Assembly: GCA_045589695.1 (NCBI GenBank)
Contig: JAZNPP010000049.1
Span: 1-10,113 of the forward strand
Direction: 5' to 3'
DNA length: 10,113 nt
From: HGM04593 sp045589695
GTDB lineage: Bacteria; Bacteroidota; Bacteroidia; Bacteroidales; Bacteroidaceae
Shown here: positions 1-6,469 of the stretch, piece after piece
How the letters are laid out: each line of letters opens with the position of its first letter
Position numbering within the stretch: position 1 is the stretch's first letter
Made by a program: the position numbers and the translations under genes
Notes under the pieces: generated by a model
What the model was told of the DNA's origin: nothing
Databases searched by the model: none
Seen by the model: only the letters and a program-made list of their open reading frames with translations

Positions 1-420
1 AACTTCAAATAATACCGATACTGTAAGTGAGAGAGTGCAAAGCCCTACCGGGTGCAGGCCATTGCGCGAGGACTGTATGAGCGCAGTGCGGGTATAACTT
101 ACATTGCATAGCCGCACGAAGCGAGTTCCGCAGCGCCCTGCGGACGGCAGAAAGGCTTGAAACGGCAAGCGGACGACGAACGAGTTATATTGCCGAAGGC
201 AATTCACGAGCAAGAGGAGAGAGCGACTTTAACGACCATGTGCAGAGGTCTTTGGTACTTTCTGTCGGCACAGAAAGTACAAGAAAACAACGACAACAAG
301 AAGAATAAACGATAACCGGTTAAGGGTAAGAACGAAGCAGGAACGTACCGCTTAACCATCTGAATTCGCGAATGAACACAACAAAGCCCACACTGAATTT
401 CTACTGAGCCAAAAATTCTG
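1..420. other. Gene-free, hairpin-rich intergenic block
   Basis: No reading frame of useful length or recognisable protein is seen on either strand. The block is rich in short perfect inverted repeats: a 7-bp stem at 127-133/138-144 with loop CGCC, a 6-bp stem at 189-194/198-203 with loop GAA, and an 11-bp stem at 255-265/270-280. Two longer-range pairings share bases and so exclude each other: TGTAAGT (22-28) with ACTTACA (97-103), and TATAACT (93-99) with AGTTATA (183-189). The left edge is cut by the window. It resembles the hairpin-bearing intergenic repeats common in Bacteroidetes genomes, but that is from memory; a structured RNA is an alternative. Confidence 0.45.
255..280. repeat. Perfect 11-bp inverted repeat (hairpin)
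   Basis: GTACTTTCTGT at 255-265 is the exact reverse complement of ACAGAAAGTAC at 270-280, around a CGGC loop. No T-run follows on either strand, so it is not a classical terminator. Similar GTACTTTCT...AGAAAGTAC hairpins recur between genes in Bacteroidetes, which suggests a dispersed repeat rather than a gene-specific signal. Confidence 0.7.
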
Positions 421-442
421 GCAAACTATTGACATAAACATA

Positions 443-491
443 GAGTGCAACCAAAAAATACTTTTCGGTTGCACTCACGTCTGCTTTTTTT
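443..491 (+). terminator. Candidate rho-independent terminator
   Basis: GAGTGCAACC (443-452) pairs perfectly with GGTTGCACTC (467-476) across a 14-nt A/T-rich loop. A run of seven T follows at 485-491, eight bases after the stem. The 8-nt gap between stem and T-run is longer than ideal, so termination efficiency is uncertain. It would stop rightward transcription arriving from outside the window and insulate the wzi-like gene. Confidence 0.5.
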
Positions 492-500
492 ATGGCATAG

Positions 501-583
501 TGTCAATGACATCTGCCACTACAAAGGTAATACAAATTTATATAATCCAATGTCTTTTTTGACATTTTTTAATTGCGATGTCA
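501..583. promoter_or_regulatory. Cluster of TGTCA/TGACA half-sites upstream of the wzi-like gene
   Basis: TGTCA-A-TGACA forms an inverted repeat at 501-511. AATGTC (549-554) and GACATT (561-566) form a second one around six T. TGACATC (507-513) and GATGTCA (577-583) form a third, wider one. A further ATTGACAT occurs at 428-435. All lie upstream of the promoter at 613-620, where a regulator could bind. No known regulator is assigned; the density of one motif in A/T-rich DNA could partly be chance. Confidence 0.3.
522..550 (-). promoter_or_regulatory. Possible leftward Bacteroidetes-type promoter
   Basis: On the minus strand, TTG (550-548) is followed after 18 nt by TACCTTTG (529-522), a full match to TAnnTTTG. 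Transcription would start near 515 and run left through the gene-free block, so it could make a non-coding RNA or serve a gene beyond the window. No downstream gene is visible to support it. Confidence 0.35.
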
Positions 584-612
584 CTTAAACAGAGAGTTTA
601 ATTATTTTGTAT

Positions 613-620
613 TATTTTTG
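613..620 (+). promoter_or_regulatory. -7 element of the wzi-like gene
   Basis: TATTTTTG matches TAnnTTTG and lies 18 bp before the ATG at 639, putting the transcript start near 626. No clear TTTG is seen at -33, so the upstream element is weak or activator-dependent. Its position excludes a start codon at 573 for the gene downstream. Confidence 0.6.
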
Positions 621-638
621 TACTCAAGAACTAAAAAC

Positions 639-2114
639 ATGAAAACAAGACTTTATATAACCCTGCTCTTCTCTGTTGTATTATGCTTGGCAAAAGCCCA
701 GACCATTACAGAAAGGGTGGAACTCACAGGCAATTATGGCAGCGGCAGCTATGCGCCGATGTGGCACATGGCAGGCAGGCAAGGAGTCGCCAGCCGCGAA
801 AGCGCTATGGCATACCTGCGTAATGACTTGGGAGGAGAACATTTCTTCAGCAAAAGCGGCATAGGGCTTGACTGGGGAGTCGATTTCGTCGTAGGCTATA
901 ACATGACTTTCCCGATATTCGTTCAACAGGCATACATTGACATGAGCTGGAAGGTGCTAAGGCTCTCCGTTGGGCAAAAGGAACGCTGGAGCGAATATGG
1001 CGACCATCGCCTCACTACAGGCGCCCTCATTGAGAGCGGAAACGCAAGACCAATACCGCAAGTACGCATAGACATGCTTGAATATTGGAACATCCCCGGT
1101 TGCAAAGGGTGGTTCGGAATAAAAGGACATATCGCATACGGCATGTTCACCGACGGGGGCTGGCAAGAAAGTTTTTTTGCTGAGACATCGGTACACACAA
1201 AGAATGTACTCTACCATTCGAAAGAGCTTCTCCTCCGTTTCGGAAATGACAAGGCGTTTCCTCTGACCGCAGAGATGGGAATACAGATGGTAACGCAATT
1301 CGGCGGCAAGTGTTACAATTCAATGAACAAACCGGGGAACAACCATAACAACCCGACACGCTTCAAAGACTTTATGCTTGCCCTGATTCCGCTTAGCGGT
1401 GACAGCGAATATGACGGCAGTGACCAAGCCAATGTCGCAGGCAATGTATTGGGCGACTGGAAGGGCGCTATCACATGGAACGACAAAAATTGGGCTATAC
1501 AATTATATTACGACCACGTATTCGAGGACCACTCGCAAATGTTCTGGGAATACGGGCTTTGGACCGAACAGCTTGTCGGCATTCAATTGCAACTCAAAAG
1601 GTTCAAATGGATAGAAAATGTGACATTTGAGTACTTTAACCTTAAAGACCAGAGCGGCCCAATATATCATGACAGCACAGCTGAAATCCCGGACCAGATA
1701 AGCTGTATTGACAACAACTATAATCACGCACGCTATGCAGGCTGGTTCAATTACGGAATGATGATCGGGACGCCATTATGCACGGCGCCGATATACAACA
1801 GCGACAAGTTGCAGATATGCTACAACAACCGTGTTGAGGCGTTCCATTTCGGAATTGAAGGCACACCGCTTGAATGGTTAGGATACAGAATGCTGTTCAC
1901 GCACAGCAACAACTGGGGAACGTACAGACACCCGTTTACCTACATTAAGCACGACACTTCGGGGCTTGTAGAACTGACGTTCAAGCCAAAAGCATTAAAA
2001 GGCTGGAACATCGCCGCTTCGTTCGCATTCGACAAAGGCGACCTGTACGGAGACAATTACGGCGGTATGTTAAGCATAAAGAAAGAGTTCGTTTTTAACT
2101 TGAAGAAGAAATGA
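639..2114 (+). CDS. Capsule assembly Wzi family outer-membrane protein
   Basis: Encodes 491 residues. The start at 639 is chosen because it follows the promoter at 613-620 and opens directly into a signal peptide (MKTRLYITLLFSVVLCLAKA, cleavage probably before AQ); the in-frame ATG at 573 lies upstream of the promoter. The mature part resembles the Bacteroidetes Wzi family: an early PMWHMAGRQG segment, many alternating aromatic/polar stretches typical of an outer-membrane beta-barrel, and a DNNYNHARYAGWFNYGMMIG stretch like the family's NYYNHG...GW..WGM..G region. Wzi proteins help attach or assemble capsular polysaccharide at the cell surface; whether this one serves capsule or another surface glycan cannot be read here, as no glycan genes are adjacent. 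It overlaps the next gene by 4 bp (ATGA), so the two are translated together. Family call firm, role inferred. Confidence 0.85.
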   Translation: MKTRLYITLLFSVVLCLAKAQTITERVELTGNYGSGSYAPMWHMAGRQGVASRESAMAYLRNDLGGEHFFSKSGIGLDWGVDFVVGYNMTFPIFVQQAYIDMSWKVLRLSVGQKERWSEYGDHRLTTGALIESGNARPIPQVRIDMLEYWNIPGCKGWFGIKGHIAYGMFTDGGWQESFFAETSVHTKNVLYHSKELLLRFGNDKAFPLTAEMGIQMVTQFGGKCYNSMNKPGNNHNNPTRFKDFMLALIPLSGDSEYDGSDQANVAGNVLGDWKGAITWNDKNWAIQLYYDHVFEDHSQMFWEYGLWTEQLVGIQLQLKRFKWIENVTFEYFNLKDQSGPIYHDSTAEIPDQISCIDNNYNHARYAGWFNYGMMIGTPLCTAPIYNSDKLQICYNNRVEAFHFGIEGTPLEWLGYRMLFTHSNNWGTYRHPFTYIKHDTSGLVELTFKPKALKGWNIAASFAFDKGDLYGDNYGGMLSIKKEFVFNLKKK

Positions 2115-2506
2115 GAAAATTAATATACATATTGCTTGCGACAGCTATGATCGCTGCCTGCCAGAAGGCTGACCACAACGGCGACCTCGGCGGAAACTGG
2201 AAACTGCTGAAGATTGAAGATTTCGCAAAGAATGAAACCATAAGTACCAAAGAGATAAAACGCTTTTGGGCTATTCAGCTGAACATGATTGCCACAAGCA
2301 CCGAGGAAGACCTTAATCATGGCGGAAAGGGACGCTTTCAGCACGTTGGCGACTCACTGTTCGTGCAAATGATACAAGTACCGAAAAATGCTGAAAGCCT
2401 CGGCCTTTACAACCCCAAAGACGAACGATTTGAAATTATTCTGCTCAACAACAAAAAGATGATTCTCCGCTCGGAATTCGCGTTATTGGAATTCAGGAAA
2501 TTCTAG
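2111..2506 (+). CDS. Lipocalin-like lipoprotein
   Basis: Encodes 131 residues starting in the ATGA overlap with the wzi-like gene. The N-terminus is a lipoprotein signal: a basic start (MRK), a hydrophobic stretch, and a lipobox ending IAAC with Cys17 as the lipidated residue. The mature part has GGNWKLLKIEDF near residues 27-38, the GxWxL opening typical of small lipocalin-like beta-barrel lipoproteins in Bacteroidetes, followed by short alternating strands ending MILRSEFALLEFRKF. It probably sits on the periplasmic or outer face of the envelope beside the Wzi-like barrel. Ligand unknown. The stop at 2504-2506 is immediately followed by repeat DNA. Lipoprotein call firm; fold is a family-resemblance call. 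Confidence 0.75.
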   Translation: MRKLIYILLATAMIAACQKADHNGDLGGNWKLLKIEDFAKNETISTKEIKRFWAIQLNMIATSTEEDLNHGGKGRFQHVGDSLFVQMIQVPKNAESLGLYNPKDERFEIILLNNKKMILRSEFALLEFRKF

Positions 2507-2508
2507 TG

Positions 2509-2543
2509 AAAGTTGAGGGTGTATAGTTGAGAGGTGAGAGATG
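2509..2543. repeat. Left TTGAGAG-type repeat flanking the four-helix-bundle gene
   Basis: The segment AGTTGAGGGTGTATAGTTGA and its continuation match, with a few changes, the two exact copies downstream of the gene at 2927-2951 and 2962-2986. Together they bracket the gene at 2564-2932. It starts right after the stop codon of the lipoprotein gene, which marks the left edge of a likely insertion. Confidence 0.7.
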
Positions 2544-2563
2544 ATTAGAATTTAAATATTACT

Positions 2564-2932
2564 ATGGAATTTAATTTTGAGAAACTTGAAGTATGGTGCA
2601 AGGCACGAATTCTTGTAAGAAACATATATATATTAATTAAAGATTTTCCAGTAGATGAGCGTTTTGCCCTTGCCGATCAAATACGTAGGGCTGCGGTCTC
2701 AGTACCATCCAACATTGCTGAGGGTTGTGCTCGAACTTCACCAAAAGAGAAGGTCCATTTTTTAGAAATTGCATATGGATCTTTAATGGAAGCATATAAC
2801 CAATTATTATTGGCATGCGATTTAGAATATATTGATACTAAAAAAGTCCAAAAATTAAAACCGGAATTTGAGGAGATTGCAAAAATGATGAGCGGGATGA
2901 GACGTAATTTTCTTGACCGGAAACAGAGTTGA
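2564..2932 (+). CDS. Four-helix-bundle protein (S23 / 23S-intervening-sequence family)
   Basis: Encodes 122 residues, normal for the family. Hallmarks are FEKLEVW at 5-11, FP at 28-29, DQIRRAAVSVPSNIAEG at 38-54 and a GSLMEA segment in the third helix. These small all-helical proteins were first found encoded in intervening sequences of 23S rRNA, and relatives (Avd) serve diversity-generating retroelements. No rRNA, reverse transcriptase or variable repeat lies nearby, so this is a stand-alone copy of unknown function. It is visibly AT-rich (17 G/C in 2581-2640) against G/C-richer neighbours, and is bracketed by repeats. Its stop codon (TGA, 2930-2932) lies inside the first downstream repeat copy. 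Together this suggests a transferred or mobilised unit. Family call firm. Confidence 0.85.
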   Translation: MEFNFEKLEVWCKARILVRNIYILIKDFPVDERFALADQIRRAAVSVPSNIAEGCARTSPKEKVHFLEIAYGSLMEAYNQLLLACDLEYIDTKKVQKLKPEFEEIAKMMSGMRRNFLDRKQS

Positions 2933-2986
2933 GAGTATATAGTTGAGAGATAAAAGTTGAAAGTTGAGAGTATATAGTTGAGAGAT
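2927..2986. repeat. Two exact 25-bp direct repeats at the 3' end of the four-helix-bundle gene
   Basis: The 25 bases at 2927-2951 recur exactly at 2962-2986, a period of 35. The unit begins AGTTGAGAGTATATAGTTGA. A diverged copy lies on the other side of the gene at 2509-2543. The first copy provides the gene's TGA stop codon, and the unit holds further TGA and TAG triplets, so an inserted gene would be terminated in several frames. Confidence 0.85.
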
Positions 2987-2992
2987 GAAGCA

Positions 2993-3050
2993 CTAAACTC
3001 TAAACCCTAAACTCTAAACTCTAAACTCTAAACTCTAAACTCTAAACTCT
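2993..3050. repeat. Heptamer array (CTAAACT)n
   Basis: Eight 7-bp units plus two bases run from 2993: CTAAACT throughout, except unit two (3000-3006), which is CTAAACC. Because seven is not a multiple of three, TAA on the plus strand and TAG on the minus strand occur in every frame within 21 bp. The rightmost copy forms the last codons and stop of the EamA gene. Copy number is likely to vary by slippage. Confidence 0.9.
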
Positions 3051-3959
3051 ATTAATCACATAAATTCCCGCTGTTGCAAGGCCGGCGGCCAGGAGATACT
3101 TCCAATAGAACGGCTCGCCGAGACAGATGCACGACGTGATAGCCCCCACAACAGGAATGAGCGAGTTGAAAATAGCCACCTTGCCTACAGGGTTGCAACT
3201 CAGAAGCTTATTATAGAGCGCAAAACCCAATGTGGAAATAGCCACCAAGAGAGCGAGTATCACAACGCCCTCGAAAGTAACTGACGGCAGAGAGCCGCCC
3301 ATGAACAGCCCGGGAAGAACAAGCAGCACGCCGCCCACAGCGAGACTGTAGCCCGTTCCCACAAAGACATCGGCAAAGCGGCCCAAGCCTCGTGTCATGA
3401 GCCCGGCAAAAGCCGAGCAGAGCGCATTCAGGATAATCATTCCGTCGCCCATAAAGGTAAAACTGCCGCCGACGTCGCCACCCAGATTAAGCGCCATTAT
3501 TCCGGCAAAGCCCGTTACGCATCCTATGATTTTCTTTCCCGTAAGCCTGTCGCTCTTGAAGAACACGCATGCCAACAGAACAAGCATGAACACGCCGAGA
3601 GAGTTCAGAATGGCGGCTCTTGCCCCATCGCTGTGCGAAAGACCGATGTAGAAGAATGCGTAGTGCAACGATGTATTAAGAGTTGCGTAAGCAAGAATGT
3701 AAAGGCTTCCGCCCTTTTTTACAGCGAAGTCACGCCCGAGCATGCGTGCCATGACAAGTATCAAAAGACCGGCGATGCAGAAGCGTATGCCTGCGAAAAG
3801 CATTTTCGCCGCAGTCATCTGCTGCGTTATCCCGAAGGCCTCGAAGCCGAGTTTTATGAGAGGATAGGCCCAGCCCCATGCGACGGCTGCCGTTATCGCA
3901 AAAGCCGCTACCCAGAGCGGACGCCGGAATATGCTCTTTTTCTCTGTTATACTATCCAT
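3042..3959 (-). CDS. EamA / drug-metabolite transporter family permease
   Basis: Encodes 305 residues, the usual size for the two-EamA-domain DMT permeases. About ten hydrophobic segments run through the protein, arranged as two similar halves: WVAAFAITAAVAWGWAYPLI opens the first, and a second block starts around FMGDGMIILNALCSAFAGLM. The C-terminal half ends with the family-typical FNSLIPVVGAI and a GEPFYWKYLLAAGLATAGIY stretch. It is an inner-membrane carrier of small metabolites or an exporter; substrate cannot be told. The last two residues (Arg-Val) and the TAG stop are encoded by the heptamer array, so the original C-terminus may have been replaced. The 112-bp gap to the divergent DUF1295 gene must hold its promoter, but no clean TAnnTTTG was found there. 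Confidence 0.85.
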   Translation of the reverse strand: MDSITEKKSIFRRPLWVAAFAITAAVAWGWAYPLIKLGFEAFGITQQMTAAKMLFAGIRFCIAGLLILVMARMLGRDFAVKKGGSLYILAYATLNTSLHYAFFYIGLSHSDGARAAILNSLGVFMLVLLACVFFKSDRLTGKKIIGCVTGFAGIMALNLGGDVGGSFTFMGDGMIILNALCSAFAGLMTRGLGRFADVFVGTGYSLAVGGVLLVLPGLFMGGSLPSVTFEGVVILALLVAISTLGFALYNKLLSCNPVGKVAIFNSLIPVVGAITSCICLGEPFYWKYLLAAGLATAGIYVINRV

Positions 3960-4071
3960 ACAATATGTTTCAAGAAATACGCTGCGAAGTTAGCAAAAAA
4001 GAGTAAAAAGTCACACAACGGCAAACATGATGATGATAAAAACGTTGTATAATCTATAAGAACCGGCAATT

Positions 4072-4875
4072 ATGGGATATTTGTTAATTATGCTCGCCGT
4101 GTCGCTGGCCGTGTCGTCGGTCGGCTGGCTTTACTTCATATATTTCTTCAGCATCGGCTACGGCTTTTCGATAGCCGCGCTCGCCGTCACTATAGCAGTG
4201 ATATTCCGCACTGCAATGACACCGCCAACAGCTCTGCTGTGCGTGATACTGTTCATCTACGGAGTACGTCTCGCATCTTTCCTGCTCATTAGAGAGAGGC
4301 GTTCGCAGTCGTACAAGAAAATTCTGTACCAGCCTGGCAACACCGAAAAAAAACCGGCTCTCGTGATGGTTATGATATGGATCTCGTGCGCCCTGCTCTA
4401 TGTTGGGCAGACCAGCCCCGTAACGTTCTACCTCCACAATTCCGCACTGGGGTCGCCCGTAAACGGAGCGTGGGCGTGGGCAGGCACTATCGTCGCTGCC
4501 GCAGGAACGGCGATAGAGATTATTGCCGACATGCAGAAGAACAGGGCGAAGAAGATTGCGCCGTACAAGTTTGTCTGTACAGGACTTTACAGCCTTGTAC
4601 GCTGCCCCAACTATTTCGGCGAGATACTTTTGTGGACGGGCAGCTTCATCATCTGCTTCGGCGCTTGCTGCGACGCGGGGCAATGGCTGACAGCATCGCT
4701 CGGCTATGCAGGAATCATATACGTGATGTTCAGCGGAGCAAGACGGCTTGAACTGCGGCAAAAAGAAATATACGGCAAAAGCCGGGAGTTCAAGGAGTAC
4801 ACCCGAAAGACGCCTCTAATCATTCCTTTCGTGCCTCTCTACAGCGTAGCCAAGCACAAATGGCTGAAAGGATAA
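4072..4875 (+). CDS. DUF1295 / steroid 5-alpha-reductase-like integral membrane protein
   Basis: Encodes 267 residues with about six to seven membrane segments. The diagnostic region is in the C-terminal half: EIIADMQK at 149-156, then GLYSLVRCPNYFGEILLW at 171-188, the pattern shared by DUF1295 proteins, isoprenylcysteine methyltransferases and 3-oxo-5-alpha-steroid 4-dehydrogenases, where it binds a nucleotide cofactor. The cytosolic tail is basic (ARRLELRQKEIYGKSREFKEY). It is probably an inner-membrane reductase or methyltransferase acting on a lipid; the substrate is unknown. It is divergent from the EamA gene and separated from the peroxidase operon by a strong promoter, so it is likely a single-gene unit. 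Family firm, activity inferred. Confidence 0.85.
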   Translation: MGYLLIMLAVSLAVSSVGWLYFIYFFSIGYGFSIAALAVTIAVIFRTAMTPPTALLCVILFIYGVRLASFLLIRERRSQSYKKILYQPGNTEKKPALVMVMIWISCALLYVGQTSPVTFYLHNSALGSPVNGAWAWAGTIVAAAGTAIEIIADMQKNRAKKIAPYKFVCTGLYSLVRCPNYFGEILLWTGSFIICFGACCDAGQWLTASLGYAGIIYVMFSGARRLELRQKEIYGKSREFKEYTRKTPLIIPFVPLYSVAKHKWLKG

Positions 4876-4894
4876 AGCGTTATAAAGTCATTTT

Positions 4895-4925
4895 TTGCAT
4901 TAATAATAAATTTGCATTATTTTTG
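4895..4925 (+). promoter_or_regulatory. Promoter of the peroxidase-ohrR operon
   Basis: TTG at 4895-4897, at the end of a T-run, is followed after 20 nt by TATTTTTG at 4918-4925, a full TAnnTTTG match. The predicted transcript start is near 4932, leaving a leader of about 28 nt before the ATG at 4960. Confidence 0.8.
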
Positions 4926-4930
4926 TTGCA

Positions 4931-4945
4931 TACAATTAAATTTTA
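4931..4945. promoter_or_regulatory. Candidate OhrR operator
   Basis: TACAATTAAATTTTA differs at one base from the OhrR box I recall from Bacillus subtilis (TACAATTAAATTGTA). It begins five bases after the -7 element and covers the predicted transcript start, where a repressor would block initiation. An OhrR-type gene is the second gene of this operon. The match is seen directly; binding is inferred. Confidence 0.65.
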
Positions 4946-4959
4946 TAAAATCCACAATC

Positions 4960-5433
4960 ATGAATATCTATAGTTTCAAAGTAAAAGATGCGAACGGTAA
5001 GGAAGTTCAAATGTCCGATTACAAGGGCAAGGTTCTTCTCATAGTAAATACGGCAACAGGTTGCGGATTCACTCCCCAATACAAAGGACTTCAAGAACTG
5101 TATGAGAAATATCACGGAGAGGGCTTTGAGATATTGGATTTTCCTTGCAACCAGTTCGGGCATCAGGCACCCGGAACAGACGAAGAGATTGGCGCGTTCT
5201 GCACTCTACGATACAAGACCTCATTTCCTCGGTTCGCAAAGATTGAAGTAAACGGAAATGGAGCCGACCCGCTCTTCAAATTCCTGAAAAAGGAGAAAAG
5301 AGGAGTTTTCGGCAGTAACATAAAATGGAATTTTACGAAGTTCCTTGTTTCACGGACAGGAGAGATAGTCAAAAGGTTCGCGCCGATGACAAAACCCGAA
5401 GACATTGAAAACGACATAAAATCATTACTATGA
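4960..5433 (+). CDS. Glutathione-peroxidase-family thiol peroxidase
   Basis: Encodes 157 residues, typical for bacterial members. The start at 4960 follows the promoter; an in-frame TTG at 4912 lies inside the promoter and is rejected. The catalytic tetrad is complete: Cys35 in NTATGCGFTPQY, Gln69 in CNQFGHQAPG, and Trp123-Asn124 in IKWNFTKF. Cys81, in the helix after the TDEEI motif, sits where the resolving cysteine lies in thioredoxin-dependent enzymes. The active site uses cysteine, not selenocysteine. It should reduce hydrogen peroxide and organic hydroperoxides in the cytoplasm, probably with thioredoxin rather than glutathione. It overlaps the OhrR-type gene by 4 bp (ATGA). Confidence 0.93.
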   Translation: MNIYSFKVKDANGKEVQMSDYKGKVLLIVNTATGCGFTPQYKGLQELYEKYHGEGFEILDFPCNQFGHQAPGTDEEIGAFCTLRYKTSFPRFAKIEVNGNGADPLFKFLKKEKRGVFGSNIKWNFTKFLVSRTGEIVKRFAPMTKPEDIENDIKSLL

Positions 5434-5852
5434 ACGAAATGCTGAAACTCGACAACCAGCTATGCTTCCCTCTGTACGCATGCGCAAAAGAGGTAATCAA
5501 GCGCTACACGCCGTTGTTGGAGCCTTTAGGCCTGACCTACACACAATACATTGCGATGATGGTAATGTGGGAACACAAGAGCCTGACAGTGAAAGAGATG
5601 GGCAAACGTCTTATGCTCGATTCCGGAACACTGACCCCCATGCTGAAAAAGATGGAGAAAGCGGGCTTGATAAAAAGAAAAAGATCGGAGAAAGACGAAC
5701 GGACAGTAACGGTCACCATAACCAGCGACGGTGAAGCGTTGAAAGAGAGAGCCGCAGAAGTTCCTGCAAGAATGGCACAATGTGTCAGGCTTGAGAATGA
5801 AGAAGCGATGCAGCTTTACACGCTACTGAAAAAACTTATTAAAACACTATAG
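5430..5852 (+). CDS. ohrR: OhrR-type MarR-family peroxide-sensing repressor
   Basis: Encodes 140 residues. The N-terminal LDNQLCFPLYA contains Cys12, and Tyr26 and Tyr37 follow at exactly the spacing of Cys15, Tyr29 and Tyr40 in the B. subtilis one-cysteine OhrR, which sense organic hydroperoxides. The winged-helix DNA-binding region is LTVKEMGKRLMLDSGTLTPM (52-71) with the wing RSEKDERTVTV. A second cysteine, Cys18, lies nearby, and Cys98 later. Oxidation of the sensing cysteine releases the repressor from DNA. Its usual partner is the peroxidase Ohr; here it is translationally coupled to a glutathione-peroxidase homologue instead, and the operator-like palindrome at 4931-4945 suggests it represses its own operon. 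Confidence 0.88.
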   Translation: MNEMLKLDNQLCFPLYACAKEVIKRYTPLLEPLGLTYTQYIAMMVMWEHKSLTVKEMGKRLMLDSGTLTPMLKKMEKAGLIKRKRSEKDERTVTVTITSDGEALKERAAEVPARMAQCVRLENEEAMQLYTLLKKLIKTL

Positions 5853-5864
5853 ACACCGTAAACT

Positions 5865-6062
5865 ATGAAACAACACAAATGCGACAACTGCCCATTGAGA
5901 GCAAAACATGACAAGAACAGCAAATCATTGACAGGCCGTTTCTGGCGTTGGCACATTAACTTCTGCCCCGGCTGGAAAGCATATTTTACCGGCCTTCCCA
6001 AAGAAGAACAAGAAGCACTGCGCAAACAGTACAACTTTACGAAATACACGAACTTACACTGA
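5865..6062 (+). CDS. Small cysteine-containing protein, unknown function
   Basis: Encodes 65 residues, starting 12 bp after ohrR and overlapping the next gene by one base (TGATG), so it belongs to the same operon. It is basic and soluble. CDNC at 6-9 together with His30 and Cys34 (WHINFCPGW) could bind a metal such as zinc, or act as a redox pair. The C-terminal third (LPKEEQEALRKQYNF) is probably helical. I do not recognise a named family. Its place in a peroxide-responsive operon makes a thiol-based role plausible but unproven. Confidence 0.7.
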   Translation: MKQHKCDNCPLRAKHDKNSKSLTGRFWRWHINFCPGWKAYFTGLPKEEQEALRKQYNFTKYTNLH

Positions 6063-6466
6063 TGAAACGCAGGATACTCTACCTTGTCGCCGCATTTATA
6101 TGGGGTGTGCCGGGCTTGATGATTACGACAAAGGGGATAAGAAGCTACACGGCCATACAGCGCAATAATCTTTGGTGGCTGTTGCTTATAACAGCATGCA
6201 TAACCGCCTCATTCTACGTTATGTTCAAAGCCATTGTAAAGAAGTATTCCAACAGAATCGCATCGTTGCCGAACGAGAGAGTCATGATATGGCAGACATT
6301 CTCCCTGCGAGGATGGTCTGTCCTGTGCTTTATGATGATGTTAGGCTTTATATTGCGTTCATTGCCGTACATACCCGAAGAGTTCATAGCTTCGTTCTAT
6401 TCAGGACTCGGCCCGATGCTGCTGCTTTCATCTATAAGGTTTGCCGGCGGATATTGCAAGGAATAA
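6062..6466 (+). CDS. Small four-segment membrane protein, unknown function
   Basis: Encodes 134 residues with four hydrophobic segments: near 5-20 (ILYLVAAFIWGVPGLM), 37-56 (LWWLLLITACITASFYVMFK), 85-98 and 112-126. Basic residues between segments two and three (KAIVKKYSNR) suggest a cytoplasmic loop. No conserved motif was recognised. It is the last gene of the peroxidase-ohrR operon, starting in a one-base overlap with the preceding gene and ending 3 bp before the convergent AlkD-like gene, with no room for an intergenic terminator. Confidence 0.7.
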   Translation: MKRRILYLVAAFIWGVPGLMITTKGIRSYTAIQRNNLWWLLLITACITASFYVMFKAIVKKYSNRIASLPNERVMIWQTFSLRGWSVLCFMMMLGFILRSLPYIPEEFIASFYSGLGPMLLLSSIRFAGGYCKE

Positions 6467-6469
6467 CAT

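Noticed and set aside
573..638. Upstream ATG at 573 as the start of the Wzi-like gene
   Set aside because: It lies before the promoter at 613-620 and would bury the signal peptide; the ATG at 639 opens directly into it.
2564..2932. Diversity-generating retroelement accessory gene (avd) or 23S rRNA intervening sequence
   Set aside because: No reverse transcriptase, template/variable repeat or rRNA lies in the window, so only the stand-alone family call is supported.
2993..3050. Telomere-like repeat
   Set aside because: It looks like plant-type CCCTAAA but is a short internal array with mostly CTAAACT units in a bacterial chromosome; simple slippage repeats explain it.
3960..4071. Promoter for the EamA gene in the divergent gap
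   Set aside because: T-runs ending in TTG occur on the minus strand, but none gives a full TAnnTTTG with correct upstream spacing.
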